In this document: piece after piece, positions 45,776 to 54,322 of the stretch
Layout: every line of letters begins with the position of its first letter
How positions within the stretch are numbered: the stretch's first letter is position 1
Source of the DNA: JACCVL01 sp963704295
Lineage (GTDB): Bacteria; Actinomycetota; Actinomycetes; Propionibacteriales; Nocardioidaceae
Assembly (NCBI GenBank): GCA_963704295.1
Contig: OY969884.1
Coordinates: 2,728,001-2,792,000, forward strand
DNA: 64,000 bases
Reading direction: 5' to 3'
Position numbers and translations under genes: made by a program
Notes under the pieces: model-generated
Databases searched by the model: none
What the model saw: the letters and a program-made list of their open reading frames with translations, nothing else
Told to the model about the DNA's origin: nothing

Positions 45776-46730
45776 GTCGCCCGTCGCGCCGCCGGTGGCG
45801 GAGCAGCAGCGGAACGGCGAGCAGCCCGGCGACAGCCGCGAACGGCAGCAGCAACCCGGTGGCGGTGCTCACTGCCAGCAGGAAGGCACTGAGCCCGTCC
45901 CACCCCTTGTCCAGCCCGGCCAGGAACCCGCGCGCCTCGGTCTCGTCCGGCTGCACCCTGTCGGTGGCGGTGACCAGCTCGAGGTCGACGGTGGCCAGCG
46001 CGGTCTGCTCGCTCAGCGACCGCTGCTGGGCCAGCAGCGACTCCAGCGCCGCCTGCCGCCGGGACAGCTGCCCCTCCAGCCGGATCACGGTGCCGAGGCT
46101 GTTCGCCCGGCTCATCAGCGCGCGGATCCGGCGCAGCGTGCTGCGAGCGCTCTGCACCCGGCTGTCCACGTCGGCGACCTCGGTGGTGACGTCCTGGGTG
46201 GCGACCGACCGCTGCCGGACCGAGCCCAGTTCCGAGAGCGCGGCGACGGTCGCGTCGAGCCGATCGGTCGGCACCTGCAGCCCGAGCCGGATGGTCCGCA
46301 GCTCCTCCTCACCGCCGGGGGTCGGCTGCGCGGAGCTGGTCTCGCTGGCGATCGCCCCACCGACCCGGTCCACCAGGTCGGCCACCTCGAGCCGTACCGC
46401 CTCGACGTCCCGGCTCACCACGGTCATCGAGGCGGTACGGATCAGGTCCCGGCCGGTGAAGACCCCGTCGTCCAGCTCGACCTCGATCGAGTCCGTGCCG
46501 CCGGTCGCGCCGCCGGCCGCCTCGGCATCCGGTGCCGGGGTGCCGGCGGCCCGTTCGGCGGTGTCGGTCCCGGCGGCGCTCGAGCCCGGAGAGTCGGCGG
46601 AGACCGCCGACCCCGCGTCGTCACCGGCACCGGACGAGCAGGCGCCGAGCACGAGCAGGCCGGCCAACGTGGCGGCGAGAGCAGCGGCCGCAGCCGCCCA
46701 CGGGCGTCGGGTTCGCACTGTCGGGTTCAT
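45756..46730 (-). CDS. DUF4349 lipoprotein
   Basis: Predicted membrane-anchored protein of 324 residues. A signal peptide ends in lipobox LGAC (Cys31), then comes a Ser/Ala/Asp-rich spacer. The DUF4349 domain starts at RDLIRTASMTVVSRDVEAVRLEV. A coiled-coil follows (SRVQSARSTLRRIRALMSRANSLGTVI, then QLSRRQAALESLLAQQRSLSEQTALATVDLEL). It ends with a C-terminal membrane helix (about residues 285-312) and a basic tail. The combination of a lipobox and a C-terminal helix gives two anchors. The role is unknown. It is divergent from cgoX and overlaps the hemE end. Confidence 0.82.
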   Translation of the reverse strand: MNPTVRTRRPWAAAAAALAATLAGLLVLGACSSGAGDDAGSAVSADSPGSSAAGTDTAERAAGTPAPDAEAAGGATGGTDSIEVELDDGVFTGRDLIRTASMTVVSRDVEAVRLEVADLVDRVGGAIASETSSAQPTPGGEEELRTIRLGLQVPTDRLDATVAALSELGSVRQRSVATQDVTTEVADVDSRVQSARSTLRRIRALMSRANSLGTVIRLEGQLSRRQAALESLLAQQRSLSEQTALATVDLELVTATDRVQPDETEARGFLAGLDKGWDGLSAFLLAVSTATGLLLPFAAVAGLLAVPLLLRHRRRDGRLSPPLA

Positions 46731-46783
46731 GCCGCTCGGACGCGGTGCCGACGGCTCCGGTTCCGACCGGGCAGGATGGAGGA

Positions 46784-48214
46784 GTGCCCGTTCCCCCGCA
46801 TCTGGTCGTCGTCGGCGCCGGCATCTCCGGGCTCGCCGCCGCCCACCGGGTCCGCGTCCAGCGCCCCGACGTCCGGGTGACGGTGCTCGAGGCGGCGCCC
46901 ACGGTGGGCGGCAAGCTCGCCCAGGACGAGGTCGCCGGGCTGACCGTCGACACCGGTGCGGAGTCGGTGCTCAACCGGCGCCCGGAGGGGGTGGACCTGA
47001 TCCGTCAGGTGGGCCTCGACGGCGACGTCTGCCATCCGGCGACCACCACGGCCTCGGTCTGGACCCGGGGACGGCTGCGGCCGCTGCCGCCCAGCGTGCT
47101 CGGCGTCCCTGCCGACCTGCGGGCGCTGGCCCGGTCTGGCCTGGTGTCCCGAGCCGGCGTCGCACGCGCGGCCGCCGACCGGCTGCTACCGGCTCGCCCG
47201 ACCCTCGAGGACGTCGCCGTCGGCCGGTTCGTGGCCCGCCGGCTGGGTCACGAGGTCTCCGACCGGCTGGTGGAGCCGCTGCTGGGCGGCGTGTACGCGG
47301 GCCACGCCGACCGGCTGTCGCTGCTCGCGGCGGCGCCGCAGATCGCGGCGCTGGCGGCGCGGGGCGGCTCGCTGCTCGCGGCAGCAGCGGCCGCCGGCGC
47401 CGAACGGGCGCGGCGCCCCAGCACTGCGATCTTCGCCGGCTTGGTCGGCGGGGTGGGCCGGCTGCCGGCGGCGGTGGCCGCCGCGTCCGGCGCAGAGGTG
47501 CGCTGCTCGGCGACGGTGCGCGAACTGGGTCGCGGGCCCGCCGGCTGGCGGCTCGTCGTCGGCCGCGCCGACCGGCCAGAGGTGGTGCAGGCGGACGCGG
47601 TGATCCTGGCCACGCCGCCCGCGCCCACCGCCCGGCTGCTGAGCGAGGTCGCCCCGGCTGGCGCGGCCGCGCTGCGGGAGGTCGAGACTGCCAGCGTCGC
47701 CGTGGTCACGCTGGCGCTGCCGGCCACCGGGCTACCGTCGCGTCCGACCGGCTCGGGGTTCCTCGTGCCTCCCGTGGACGGCCGGGCGGTCAAGGCGCTC
47801 ACCTGGTCGAGCAACAAGTGGGCGTGGGTCGGTGCGCAGGCCGACGCCGCCGTCGGCTCCGGCACGGTGCTGCTGCGCGCGTCCGTCGGCCGGCACGGCG
47901 AGGGGGCGCTGCTGCAGCGAGACGACGCCGACCTGATCCGGGTCGTCGCCGGCGAGCTGCAGGAGGCGGTCGGGCTGCGTCCACCGGTCATCGACGCCCG
48001 GGTCACCCGATGGGGCGGCGCCCTGCCGCAGTACACGGTCGGGCACCTGGACCGGGTCGTCCGGATCCGGAGTGCGATCGAGTTGCAGCCGGGGCTCGAC
48101 GTCTGCGGCGCCGGTTACGACGGGGTGGGCATCGCAGCCTGCGTGGCGGACGCGCAGCGCGCGGCCGACCGCGCCGTCGCCGGACTGAGACCGGCCGCGA
48201 CAATGGCGACATGA
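46784..48214 (+). CDS. hemG: Coproporphyrinogen III/protoporphyrinogen oxidase (HemY/CgoX type)
   Basis: FAD-dependent oxidase of 476 residues. In actinobacteria, enzymes of this HemY/CgoX class oxidise coproporphyrinogen III to coproporphyrin III. The N-terminal Rossmann fingerprint is VVGAGISGLAAAHRV with VLEAAPTVGGKL. SNKWAWVGAQADA and the C-terminal FAD contact CGAGYDGVGIAACVADAQRAA are also typical. GTG at 46784 gives the right N-terminus directly before the Rossmann motif; a CAGGAT sequence six bases upstream may be a weak -10 for a leaderless start. It overlaps hemQ by four bases, so oxidation and the final decarboxylation steps are coupled. Confidence 0.93.
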   Translation: MPVPPHLVVVGAGISGLAAAHRVRVQRPDVRVTVLEAAPTVGGKLAQDEVAGLTVDTGAESVLNRRPEGVDLIRQVGLDGDVCHPATTTASVWTRGRLRPLPPSVLGVPADLRALARSGLVSRAGVARAAADRLLPARPTLEDVAVGRFVARRLGHEVSDRLVEPLLGGVYAGHADRLSLLAAAPQIAALAARGGSLLAAAAAAGAERARRPSTAIFAGLVGGVGRLPAAVAAASGAEVRCSATVRELGRGPAGWRLVVGRADRPEVVQADAVILATPPAPTARLLSEVAPAGAAALREVETASVAVVTLALPATGLPSRPTGSGFLVPPVDGRAVKALTWSSNKWAWVGAQADAAVGSGTVLLRASVGRHGEGALLQRDDADLIRVVAGELQEAVGLRPPVIDARVTRWGGALPQYTVGHLDRVVRIRSAIELQPGLDVCGAGYDGVGIAACVADAQRAADRAVAGLRPAATMAT

Positions 48215-48936
48215 CCGACGCCGTACGCGACCCCCGGGGCCGGAGCGGCCCGTCCGCCCGCGAGATCAACGAGACCATCCGCTACACCATGTGGTCGGTC
48301 TTCGTGCTGCGTGACCCGCTCGGCGACTCGACCGACCGCGGTGTGCTGGCCGCCGAGGTGGACGCGCTGTTCGCCGGACTGGCCGAGGACGACGTCGACG
48401 TGCGCGGCGTCTACGACCTTTCGGGACTGCGCGCGGATGCCGACCTGCTGGTGTGGTGGCACGCCCCCACCGCTGAGGCCCTCCAGGCCGCGTACGGCCG
48501 GCTGCGCCGCACCGCCCTGGGTCGCCGGCTCGCCCCGGTCTGGTCGCAGCTCGCGGTGCACCGGCCGGCCGAGTTCAACAAGGGGCACGTGCCGGCGTTC
48601 ATGGCCGGGGAGCAGCCGCGGGCCTGGGTCTGCGTCTACCCCTTCGTCCGGTCGTACGAGTGGTACCTGCTGCCCGACGACGAGCGCCGCGACATGCTGG
48701 TCGAGCACGGCAAGCTCGCCCGCGGCTTCCCGGACGTGCGAGCCAACACGGTGTCGTCGTTCGCGCTCGGAGACTACGAGTGGATCCTGGCGTTCGAGGG
48801 CGACGAGCTGGACCGCATCGTCGACCTGATGCGCGAGCTGCGGGCCAGTCGGGCCCGGCGGCACGTCCGGGAGGAGGTGCCGTTCTACACCGGCCGGCGC
48901 CGCCCGGTGGCGGAGCTGGTGCGCGACCTGCCCTGA
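48211..48936 (+). CDS. hemQ: Coproheme decarboxylase HemQ (ChdC), chlorite-dismutase family
   Basis: Last enzyme of the coproporphyrin-dependent heme pathway, 241 residues, which decarboxylates two propionates of coproheme using peroxide to give heme b. Family features are TIRYTMWSVFVLRDP, ADLLVWWHAPTAEALQ, PFVRSYEWYLLPDDERRDML and then VEHGKLARGF, whose His is the usual proximal heme ligand. VSSFALGDYEWILAFEGDEL follows. ATG at 48211 overlaps the cgoX stop (ATGA). Its presence next to cgoX confirms that this organism makes heme by the actinobacterial route. Confidence 0.95.
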   Translation: MTDAVRDPRGRSGPSAREINETIRYTMWSVFVLRDPLGDSTDRGVLAAEVDALFAGLAEDDVDVRGVYDLSGLRADADLLVWWHAPTAEALQAAYGRLRRTALGRRLAPVWSQLAVHRPAEFNKGHVPAFMAGEQPRAWVCVYPFVRSYEWYLLPDDERRDMLVEHGKLARGFPDVRANTVSSFALGDYEWILAFEGDELDRIVDLMRELRASRARRHVREEVPFYTGRRRPVAELVRDLP

Positions 48937-48948
48937 GCCGGCCGCCGG

Positions 48949-50355
48949 CTACCGCTGTCGGGGGATGCCGGTGGCGGGCTGGATGTTGTGGTTCAGGTGG
49001 AACACGTTGTCCGGATCGTGCTCGGCCTTCACCCGCGCCAGCCGCTCGTAGTGCTCGCCGAAGCCCGCGGCCACCCGGTCGCCGCCCTCCTCGCCGATGA
49101 AGTTCAGGTAGACGTCGCCCGTCGCCCACGGCTGCACGTCCGCCCGGACGTCCCGGGCCCACTGCCGGCCCCGGTCGTCGTCGGCCGGGTCGTCCCACAG
49201 CCCGAACGGGTGCACCACCCACGGAGCGGTCCGGAACGGTGTCGGCCACTCGTGCCCCTGCCGGGCGGTGAGGCCGCCCTGCGGGAACACCACGTGTTGC
49301 GACGGGGACGGGACGATCACGTCGGCCGAACGCGCGCAGAACACGTCCACGGCGGCGTCCGGGAGGCTGCCGAGGTGCTCGGCCGACCAGTAGTTCCGGT
49401 AACCCGGGGGGTCGTCGAGCAGGCACTGCAGCTCGGCGTACGGCAGCTCGAGTACCAGCCGGGCCGCGGGGGCGAGCTCGAGCATCGGGTCGAGGAACGG
49501 CTGGGCCTCCGCCTCGGTCCCGGTGTAGGTCACGAGGGTCGCGCAGACGAGTCGGTCGACCAGCTCGGTCGGCACGAAGTCCTCCGGCGGGCCGGTGAGG
49601 TACAAGAAGCCACCACCGACCTCGTCCGGGGCGGACTCCATCAGGTCCCGCCAGCGCCGGAGCACCTCGGGCCCGGCCTGCGGCGGCCAGATGAGCAGGG
49701 CCGCCGTGACGCCGGGAACGGGGTCGAGCCGGAAGGTGAACGACGTCGCCACCCCGAAGTTGCCGCCACCACCGTGCAACGCCCAGAACAGCTCGACGTT
49801 CTCGTCCTCGGCGGCACGGACCCGGCGCCCGTCCGCGCGGACCAGGTCGACCGAGACCAACCGGTCGCACGCCAGGCCCAGCTTGCGGTCCAGCCAGCCG
49901 GTGCCGCCGCCGAGGGTGAAACCGCCCACACCGGTGGTCGACACCCGGCCGCCGGTCGTGGCCAGGCCGTGCGGCTCGGTCGCCCGGTCCAGGTCGCTCA
50001 TCGTCGCGCCGCCCTGAACCGTGACGGTGCGGGTGCCGGGGTCGACCACCACCGACCGCATCCGTCGCAGGTCGACGACCAGTCCGCCGTCGGTCAGCCC
50101 GGAGCCGGCGACGCTGTGTCCACCGCCGCGGACCGCGACCTCGAGACCGCGTTCCCGCGCGAACCGCAGCGCGGCCGCGACGTCGTCGGCGCCCGCGCAC
50201 TGCGCCAGCACGCCGGGTCGCTTGTCGACCATCCCGTTGAAGATCGAGCGGGCCTCGTCGTACCCGTCGTCGTCCGCGACGAGCACGCTGCCCCGCATCT
50301 CGTGCCGCAGCTGATCGGCGGCGAGGTCGTCACGTGCAGCGCTCGGCTGGGTCAT
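48949..50355 (-). CDS. FAD-binding oxidoreductase, BBE family
   Basis: Complete BBE-type flavoprotein of 468 residues and a paralogue of the partial gene at the left edge. The N-terminal part RSIFNGMVDKRPG corresponds to the first residues visible there. The FAD domain has VRGGGHSVAGSG with the His that can link FAD covalently, GGRVSTTGVGGFTLGGG, and LHGGGGNFGVATSF. The BBE tail shows YLNFIGEEGGDRV and HDPDNVFHLNHNI. ATG at 50355 has GGGGAG six bases upstream. It converges on hemQ. The substrate is unknown. Confidence 0.9.
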   Translation of the reverse strand: MTQPSAARDDLAADQLRHEMRGSVLVADDDGYDEARSIFNGMVDKRPGVLAQCAGADDVAAALRFARERGLEVAVRGGGHSVAGSGLTDGGLVVDLRRMRSVVVDPGTRTVTVQGGATMSDLDRATEPHGLATTGGRVSTTGVGGFTLGGGTGWLDRKLGLACDRLVSVDLVRADGRRVRAAEDENVELFWALHGGGGNFGVATSFTFRLDPVPGVTAALLIWPPQAGPEVLRRWRDLMESAPDEVGGGFLYLTGPPEDFVPTELVDRLVCATLVTYTGTEAEAQPFLDPMLELAPAARLVLELPYAELQCLLDDPPGYRNYWSAEHLGSLPDAAVDVFCARSADVIVPSPSQHVVFPQGGLTARQGHEWPTPFRTAPWVVHPFGLWDDPADDDRGRQWARDVRADVQPWATGDVYLNFIGEEGGDRVAAGFGEHYERLARVKAEHDPDNVFHLNHNIQPATGIPRQR

Positions 50356-50436
50356 GGCCCGCTCCCCGGTGCCGGGTCCGTCGACCCGGCGACCCGTCCA
50401 CACTGGTCCGAGTCGCCGCGCCCGTCAAGATCCGGG

Positions 50437-50877
50437 TCAGCCCGCTGCGGGCTCCAGCGTGAGCGCGATCGAGTTGATGCAGAACCGCTGGTCGGTGGGG
50501 GTGCCGTACCCCTCGCCCTCGAACACGTGCCCCAGGTGCGAGTCGCAGGTGGCGCAGCGCACCTCGGTGCGCACGCTGCCCATGGAGCGGTCCTCGAGGT
50601 ACCGCACCGCGTCCCCGGCGAGGGGGGCGAAGAACGACGGCCAGCCGCAGTGCGAGTCGAACTTCTCCGCCGACCGGAACAGCTCGCTGTCGCAGGCCCG
50701 GCACTTGTAGACGCCGACGGTCTTGGTGTCGGTGTACGCCCCGGTGTACGGCCGCTCGGTGCCGGCCTGGCGGAGCACGGCGTACTCCTCGGGGGACAGC
50801 GCCGCGCGCCACTCGTCGTCGGTCCGCTCGACGCGGGGGCGATGCGCCTGGTCGGGCGAGGAGGGGGTCGAGGTCAT
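50437..50877 (-). CDS. msrB: Peptide methionine-(R)-S-oxide reductase MsrB
   Basis: Repair enzyme of 146 residues that reduces the R form of methionine sulfoxide in proteins. The zinc site is made of CRAC and CATC, about 46 residues apart. The active-site region has HCGWPSFF and the catalytic Cys in RFCINSIAL. GTERPYTGAYTDTKTVGVYKC and HLGHVFEGEGYGTPTDQ are typical. The ATG at 50877 is preceded at seven bases by TAGTCT on the minus strand, so the transcript is likely leaderless. It is divergent from the LigD-type polymerase gene. Confidence 0.95.
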   Translation of the reverse strand: MTSTPSSPDQAHRPRVERTDDEWRAALSPEEYAVLRQAGTERPYTGAYTDTKTVGVYKCRACDSELFRSAEKFDSHCGWPSFFAPLAGDAVRYLEDRSMGSVRTEVRCATCDSHLGHVFEGEGYGTPTDQRFCINSIALTLEPAAG

Positions 50878-50884
50878 GTCCTCG

Positions 50885-50890
50885 AGACTA
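50885..50890 (-). promoter_or_regulatory. -10 box of msrB (leaderless)
   Basis: TAGTCT on the minus strand, seven bases before the msrB ATG. It lies back to back with the polymerase -10 box at 50911-50916. Confidence 0.5.
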
Positions 50891-50910
50891 CCGGCGCCCG
50901 ACGGAGGATC

Positions 50911-50916
50911 TAGGCT
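50911..50916 (+). promoter_or_regulatory. -10 box of LigD-type polymerase gene (leaderless)
   Basis: TAGGCT, six bases before the GTG at 50923. It is the same hexamer and nearly the same spacing as at 9181. Confidence 0.55.
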
Positions 50917-50922
50917 GCCGAT

Positions 50923-51978
50923 GTGGCTGCCCCGGTCGAGGAGCTCGACGTCGCCGGACGCGGTGTGCGGGTGTCCAGCCCCGACCGCGAGATCTTCGCC
51001 GCCACCGCGGCGGGGCCGGCGGTGACCAAGCGGGACGTCGTCGGCTTCTACGCCGCGGTCGGCGAGGAGATCCTGCGGGCGACCTACGAGCGGCCGACCA
51101 CGCTGGAGCGCTGGCCCAAGGGGGTCTTCGAGGGCGCCAAGCTGGCCACCCGCACCGACTCGCGCGGCGACGCCTTCTTCCAGAAGCGGGTGCCGAAGGG
51201 CGCGCCGGACTGGGTGCAGACCGCCACCATCACGTTCCCGTCCGGGCGGACCGCCGACGAGATCTGCCCGACCGAGCCGGCCGTGCTGGCCTGGGCCGCG
51301 CAGATGGGCACGATCACGTTCCACCCCTGGCCGGTGCGTCGCGGCGACGTGGACCACCCGGACGAGCTGCGCATCGACCTCGACCCGCAGCCCGGTGCCG
51401 ACTTCGCCGACGTGGTGGAGGTCGCCTTCGAGCTGCGGGCGGTGCTGGACGAGCTGTCGATCACCGGCTTCCCCAAGACGTCCGGGGGGCGCGGGGTGCA
51501 CGTGTACGTGCGGGTCCAGCCGCGGTGGACCTTCACCGACATGCGGCACGCCGCCATCGCCGTCGGGCGGGAGCTGGAGCGCCGGATGCCCGGCCGCGTG
51601 ACGACGCACTGGTGGAAGGAGGAGCGTCCGCCGGGGTCGGTGTTCGTGGACTACAACCAGAACGCCCGGGACCGCACCATCGCCTCCGCCTACTCGCTGC
51701 GCCCGCGCGCCGGCGCCCCGGTCTCCACCCCGGTCACGTGGGACGAGCTCACCGATGTGCACCCGGACGACTGCACGCTGCACACCGTGCCCGGCCTGCT
51801 TCGCCGGCGGCCGGACCCGCACCGCTCGATCGACGACCGCACGTACCCGCTGGACGAGCTGCTCGGCTGGTACGAGCGGGACGAACGGGACGGGCACGGG
51901 GACCTGCCCTACCCGCCGGACTACCCGAAGATGGCGGGCGAGCCGATGCGGGTGCAGCCGAGCCGCGCCAAGCACTGA
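50923..51978 (+). CDS. LigD-type DNA polymerase/primase domain protein
   Basis: Stand-alone homologue (351 residues) of the polymerase domain of bacterial LigD, an archaeo-eukaryotic primase fold enzyme that adds NTPs or dNTPs during end joining of DNA breaks. The catalytic metal motif is ELRIDLDPQPGADF (DxD). PKTSGGRGVHVYVRV contains the nucleotide-binding SGGRGxH, and VFVDYNQNARDRTIASAYS is the third conserved block with the catalytic Asp. There is no ligase or nuclease domain in this protein. A separate ATP-dependent ligase lies at 62705 and I see no Ku gene, which would be needed to complete the pathway. Confidence 0.93.
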   Translation: MAAPVEELDVAGRGVRVSSPDREIFAATAAGPAVTKRDVVGFYAAVGEEILRATYERPTTLERWPKGVFEGAKLATRTDSRGDAFFQKRVPKGAPDWVQTATITFPSGRTADEICPTEPAVLAWAAQMGTITFHPWPVRRGDVDHPDELRIDLDPQPGADFADVVEVAFELRAVLDELSITGFPKTSGGRGVHVYVRVQPRWTFTDMRHAAIAVGRELERRMPGRVTTHWWKEERPPGSVFVDYNQNARDRTIASAYSLRPRAGAPVSTPVTWDELTDVHPDDCTLHTVPGLLRRRPDPHRSIDDRTYPLDELLGWYERDERDGHGDLPYPPDYPKMAGEPMRVQPSRAKH

Positions 51979-52087
51979 CCCGCCGCGGCGGGTCGGGTGG
52001 CGTCGATTCTGCCGAAAGTGACCACACGGGCCGCCTGCTTCTGCGAGCATCCCGCCAGTCGATTCCCACGAAGGGGGAGTGTGCAGC

Positions 52088-53017
52088 ATGAAGAAGGCTG
52101 CAATCTTGGCAGCGGCGGTGCTGGCTGTGTCCGCGCTGACCGCCAGCCCCGCGTCCGCGAAGCTCGTCTCGGGCGCGGACGCGAACGTGCACTGCGAGCC
52201 GCGAAACGCCGCCGGTGACGCGCGGGTCCGCCCGGGCTTCGAGCACCTGGACATGGGCACGGTCACCCGGGCCCAGCAGCGGTCCATGGAGCGGCAGATG
52301 CGGCAGGCGCTGAAGGGCGTCGACGTCGAGTCCCGCGGCACCATCCGGGTGCCTACCCGGGTGCACATCATCCGCCGCAACGACGGGACCGGGAACGTCA
52401 CCGACACCCAGGTCACCCGGCAGATGCGCGTCATCAACAACGCCTTCAAGGGCATGACGTCGGATGCCGCCGCACCCACGCCGTTCCGGTTCAACGTCGT
52501 CTCGATCGACCGGACGAACAACACCGACTGGTACAACTGGACCTTCGACGACGACGACGTGCCGGCCAAGAGGGCGCTGCACCAGGGTCGCGCGAACACG
52601 CTGAACATCTACATCGCCGGTCTGCAGGAGGGCCTGCTCGGCTACGCGTTCTTCCCGGTGCCGGACCCGCTGTTCCGCGACGGTCTGGTGATCCTGAACG
52701 AGTCGATGCCCGGTGGCAGCGCTGCCCCGTACAACAAGGGCGACACCGCCACGCACGAGATCGGGCACTGGCTGAACCTGTACCACACGTTCCAGAACGG
52801 GTGTGCCCGTCCGGGCGACGAGGTGTCGGACACCCCGTACCAGTTCGACGGGAACAACATCTTCGAGTGCGACCCGGCGCTCAACACCTGCTCGCAGCCG
52901 GGCAGGGACCCGATCCACAACTTCATGAGCTACGGGGACGACCTCTGCCTGGACATGTTCACCGCCGGTCAGTCCGCCCGGATGGTGGCGGCGTGGAACG
53001 CCTTCCGCGCTCCGTGA
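52088..53017 (+). CDS. Secreted M43-family zinc metalloprotease, copy 1
   Basis: Predicted secreted metalloprotease of 309 residues in the pappalysin/cytophagalysin (M43) family. A signal peptide (MKKAAILAAAVLAVSAL..., cut near ASA-KL) is followed by a short pro-region containing RPGFEHLDMGTVTRAQ. The protease domain has the zinc motif HEIGHWLNLYHTF (HExxHxxxxxH) and the Met-turn FMSYGDDLC. Four or more Cys near the active site (CARPG, CDPALNTC, C in the Met-turn) probably form disulfides. AAGGGGGAG precedes the ATG at 52088. A close copy lies directly downstream in the same direction, showing tandem duplication. Confidence 0.92.
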   Translation: MKKAAILAAAVLAVSALTASPASAKLVSGADANVHCEPRNAAGDARVRPGFEHLDMGTVTRAQQRSMERQMRQALKGVDVESRGTIRVPTRVHIIRRNDGTGNVTDTQVTRQMRVINNAFKGMTSDAAAPTPFRFNVVSIDRTNNTDWYNWTFDDDDVPAKRALHQGRANTLNIYIAGLQEGLLGYAFFPVPDPLFRDGLVILNESMPGGSAAPYNKGDTATHEIGHWLNLYHTFQNGCARPGDEVSDTPYQFDGNNIFECDPALNTCSQPGRDPIHNFMSYGDDLCLDMFTAGQSARMVAAWNAFRAP

Positions 53018-53059
53018 CCGAGGTCGCCTGACGGACCAATCCAACCCAACCCCCCCCGT

Positions 53060-53112
53060 CCACGATCCGCGACTTTTGCAGCCGACTGGTCTGCAGAAGT
53101 CGCGGATCGTGG
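53060..53112. repeat. Long inverted repeat after first M43 gene
   Basis: Perfect 16-bp arms at 53060-53075 and 53097-53112 (CCACGATCCGCGACTT), with GCAG/CTGC partly extending the stem inside. It lies 42 bases after the protease stop and could act as a bidirectional terminator, but there is no T-run. The same sequence recurs at 54199-54315. The rest of this 211-base gap has only a poly-C stretch (53050-53057) and the ribosome site of the next gene. Confidence 0.8.
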
Positions 53113-53228
53113 CGTTGGTGGGCCGGGGGGTTGGTGGTTGATTGTGCAGCCACTTGTCAAAGCGCCCCCGTCAGCCGGTTCCCTCTGCGAGGGTCGATGG
53201 CAATCGATCCCGAACAGGGAGGGGAGTC

Positions 53229-54158
53229 ATGAAGAGGGTTGCAGTCCTAGCAGCGGCGGTGCTGGCAGCATCGGCACTGACCATCAGCCCGTCGTCGGCG
53301 AAACTCGTCGCCGGTCCCGAGGCGGACGCGAACTGCGAGCGGCAGAACGCCGCCGGTGACGCGCGGGTCCGTCCGGGCTTCGAGCACCTGGACATGGGCA
53401 CGGTCACCCGGGCCCAGCAGCGGTCCATGGAGCGGCAGATGAGGCAGGCGCTGAAGGACGTCGACATCCGGGGTGCCGGTGTCATCCGGGTGCCCACCCG
53501 GGTGCACATCATCCGCCGGAACAACGGCAGCGGGAACGTCACGAACGCCCAGGTCGAGCGGCAGATGAAGGTGATCAACCGCGGCTTCAAGGGGCTGACG
53601 TCGCCCGACGCCGCTGCCACTCCGTTCCGGTTCAAGCTGCGCTCGATCGACCGCACGCGGAACACCGACTGGTACAACTGGACCTTCGACGACGACGACC
53701 AGCCGGCCAAGAAGGCGCTGCACCAGGGTCGCGCGAACACGCTGAACATCTACATCGCCGGTCTCGGGGACGGGTTGCTCGGCTACGCGTTCTTCCCGGT
53801 GCCGACCCCGCTGTACCGCGACGGTCTGGTGATCCTGAACGAGTCGATGCCCGGTGGCAGCGCCGCGCCGTTCAACAAGGGCGACACCGCCACGCACGAG
53901 ATCGGGCACTGGCTGAACCTCTACCACACCTTCCAGAACGGGTGTGCCCGTCCGGGCGACGAGGTGTCCGACACCCCGTACCAGTTCGACGGGGACAACA
54001 TCTTCCAGTGCGACGAGTCGCTGAACACCTGTTCCCAGCGCGGTAAGGACCCGATTCACAACTTCATGAGCTACGGGGACGACCTGTGCCTGAACATGTT
54101 CACGGCGGGCCAGCGGCAGCGGATGGTGGCGGCGTGGAACGCCTTCCGCGCTCCGTGA
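53229..54158 (+). CDS. Secreted M43-family zinc metalloprotease, copy 2
   Basis: Second tandem M43 protease, also 309 residues and very similar to copy 1 through most of its length. Long identical segments include RPGFEHLDMGTVTRAQ, HQGRANTLNIYIAGL and ATHEIGHWLNLYHTF. Differences cluster in the signal peptide, around residues 80-145, and after the zinc motif (CDESLNTCSQRGKDP). All catalytic residues and the Cys are kept, so both copies should be active. GGAGGGGAG precedes the ATG at 53229. Each copy has its own ribosome site and is followed by the same hairpin, so they may be separate transcripts. The targets are outside the cell and unknown. Confidence 0.92.
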   Translation: MKRVAVLAAAVLAASALTISPSSAKLVAGPEADANCERQNAAGDARVRPGFEHLDMGTVTRAQQRSMERQMRQALKDVDIRGAGVIRVPTRVHIIRRNNGSGNVTNAQVERQMKVINRGFKGLTSPDAAATPFRFKLRSIDRTRNTDWYNWTFDDDDQPAKKALHQGRANTLNIYIAGLGDGLLGYAFFPVPTPLYRDGLVILNESMPGGSAAPFNKGDTATHEIGHWLNLYHTFQNGCARPGDEVSDTPYQFDGDNIFQCDESLNTCSQRGKDPIHNFMSYGDDLCLNMFTAGQRQRMVAAWNAFRAP

Positions 54159-54198
54159 CCGAGACCGCCTGACCACCCACCTCCCACCCCCCACAGCT

Positions 54199-54249
54199 CA
54201 CGATCCGCGACTTCTGCAGATGTCAGGTCTGCAGAAGTCGCGGATCGTG
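54199..54249. repeat. Long inverted repeat after second M43 gene
   Basis: Perfect 21-bp arms (54199-54219 and 54229-54249) around a nine-base loop. The right arm reads CTGCAGAAGTCGCGGATCGTG. It is the same element as at 53060-53112 but with longer perfect arms. It sits between convergent genes and can act as terminator for both. Confidence 0.85.
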
Positions 54250-54315
54250 GGCCGATGGGGGCTGCAGAAGTCGCGGATCGTGGGCCGATGGGGGCTGCAG
54301 AAGTCGCGGATCGTG
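54229..54315. repeat. Three 33-bp tandem repeats of the hairpin arm
   Basis: The 21-base arm occurs at 54229, 54262 and 54295, each 33 bases apart. The linker GGCCGATGGGGG follows the first two copies. Only the first copy can pair with the left arm at 54199 at close range. The pattern suggests slippage or repeated insertion of a small palindromic element. Confidence 0.88.
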
Positions 54316-54322
54316 ACCGGGG

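Noticed and set aside
53060..53112. Terminal inverted repeat of an insertion sequence
   Set aside because: The arms face each other at 21 bases, no transposase lies between or near them, and no target duplication is visible.
54229..54315. CRISPR array of three repeats
   Set aside because: The 12-base intervals between repeats are identical and far too short to be spacers. There are no cas genes.
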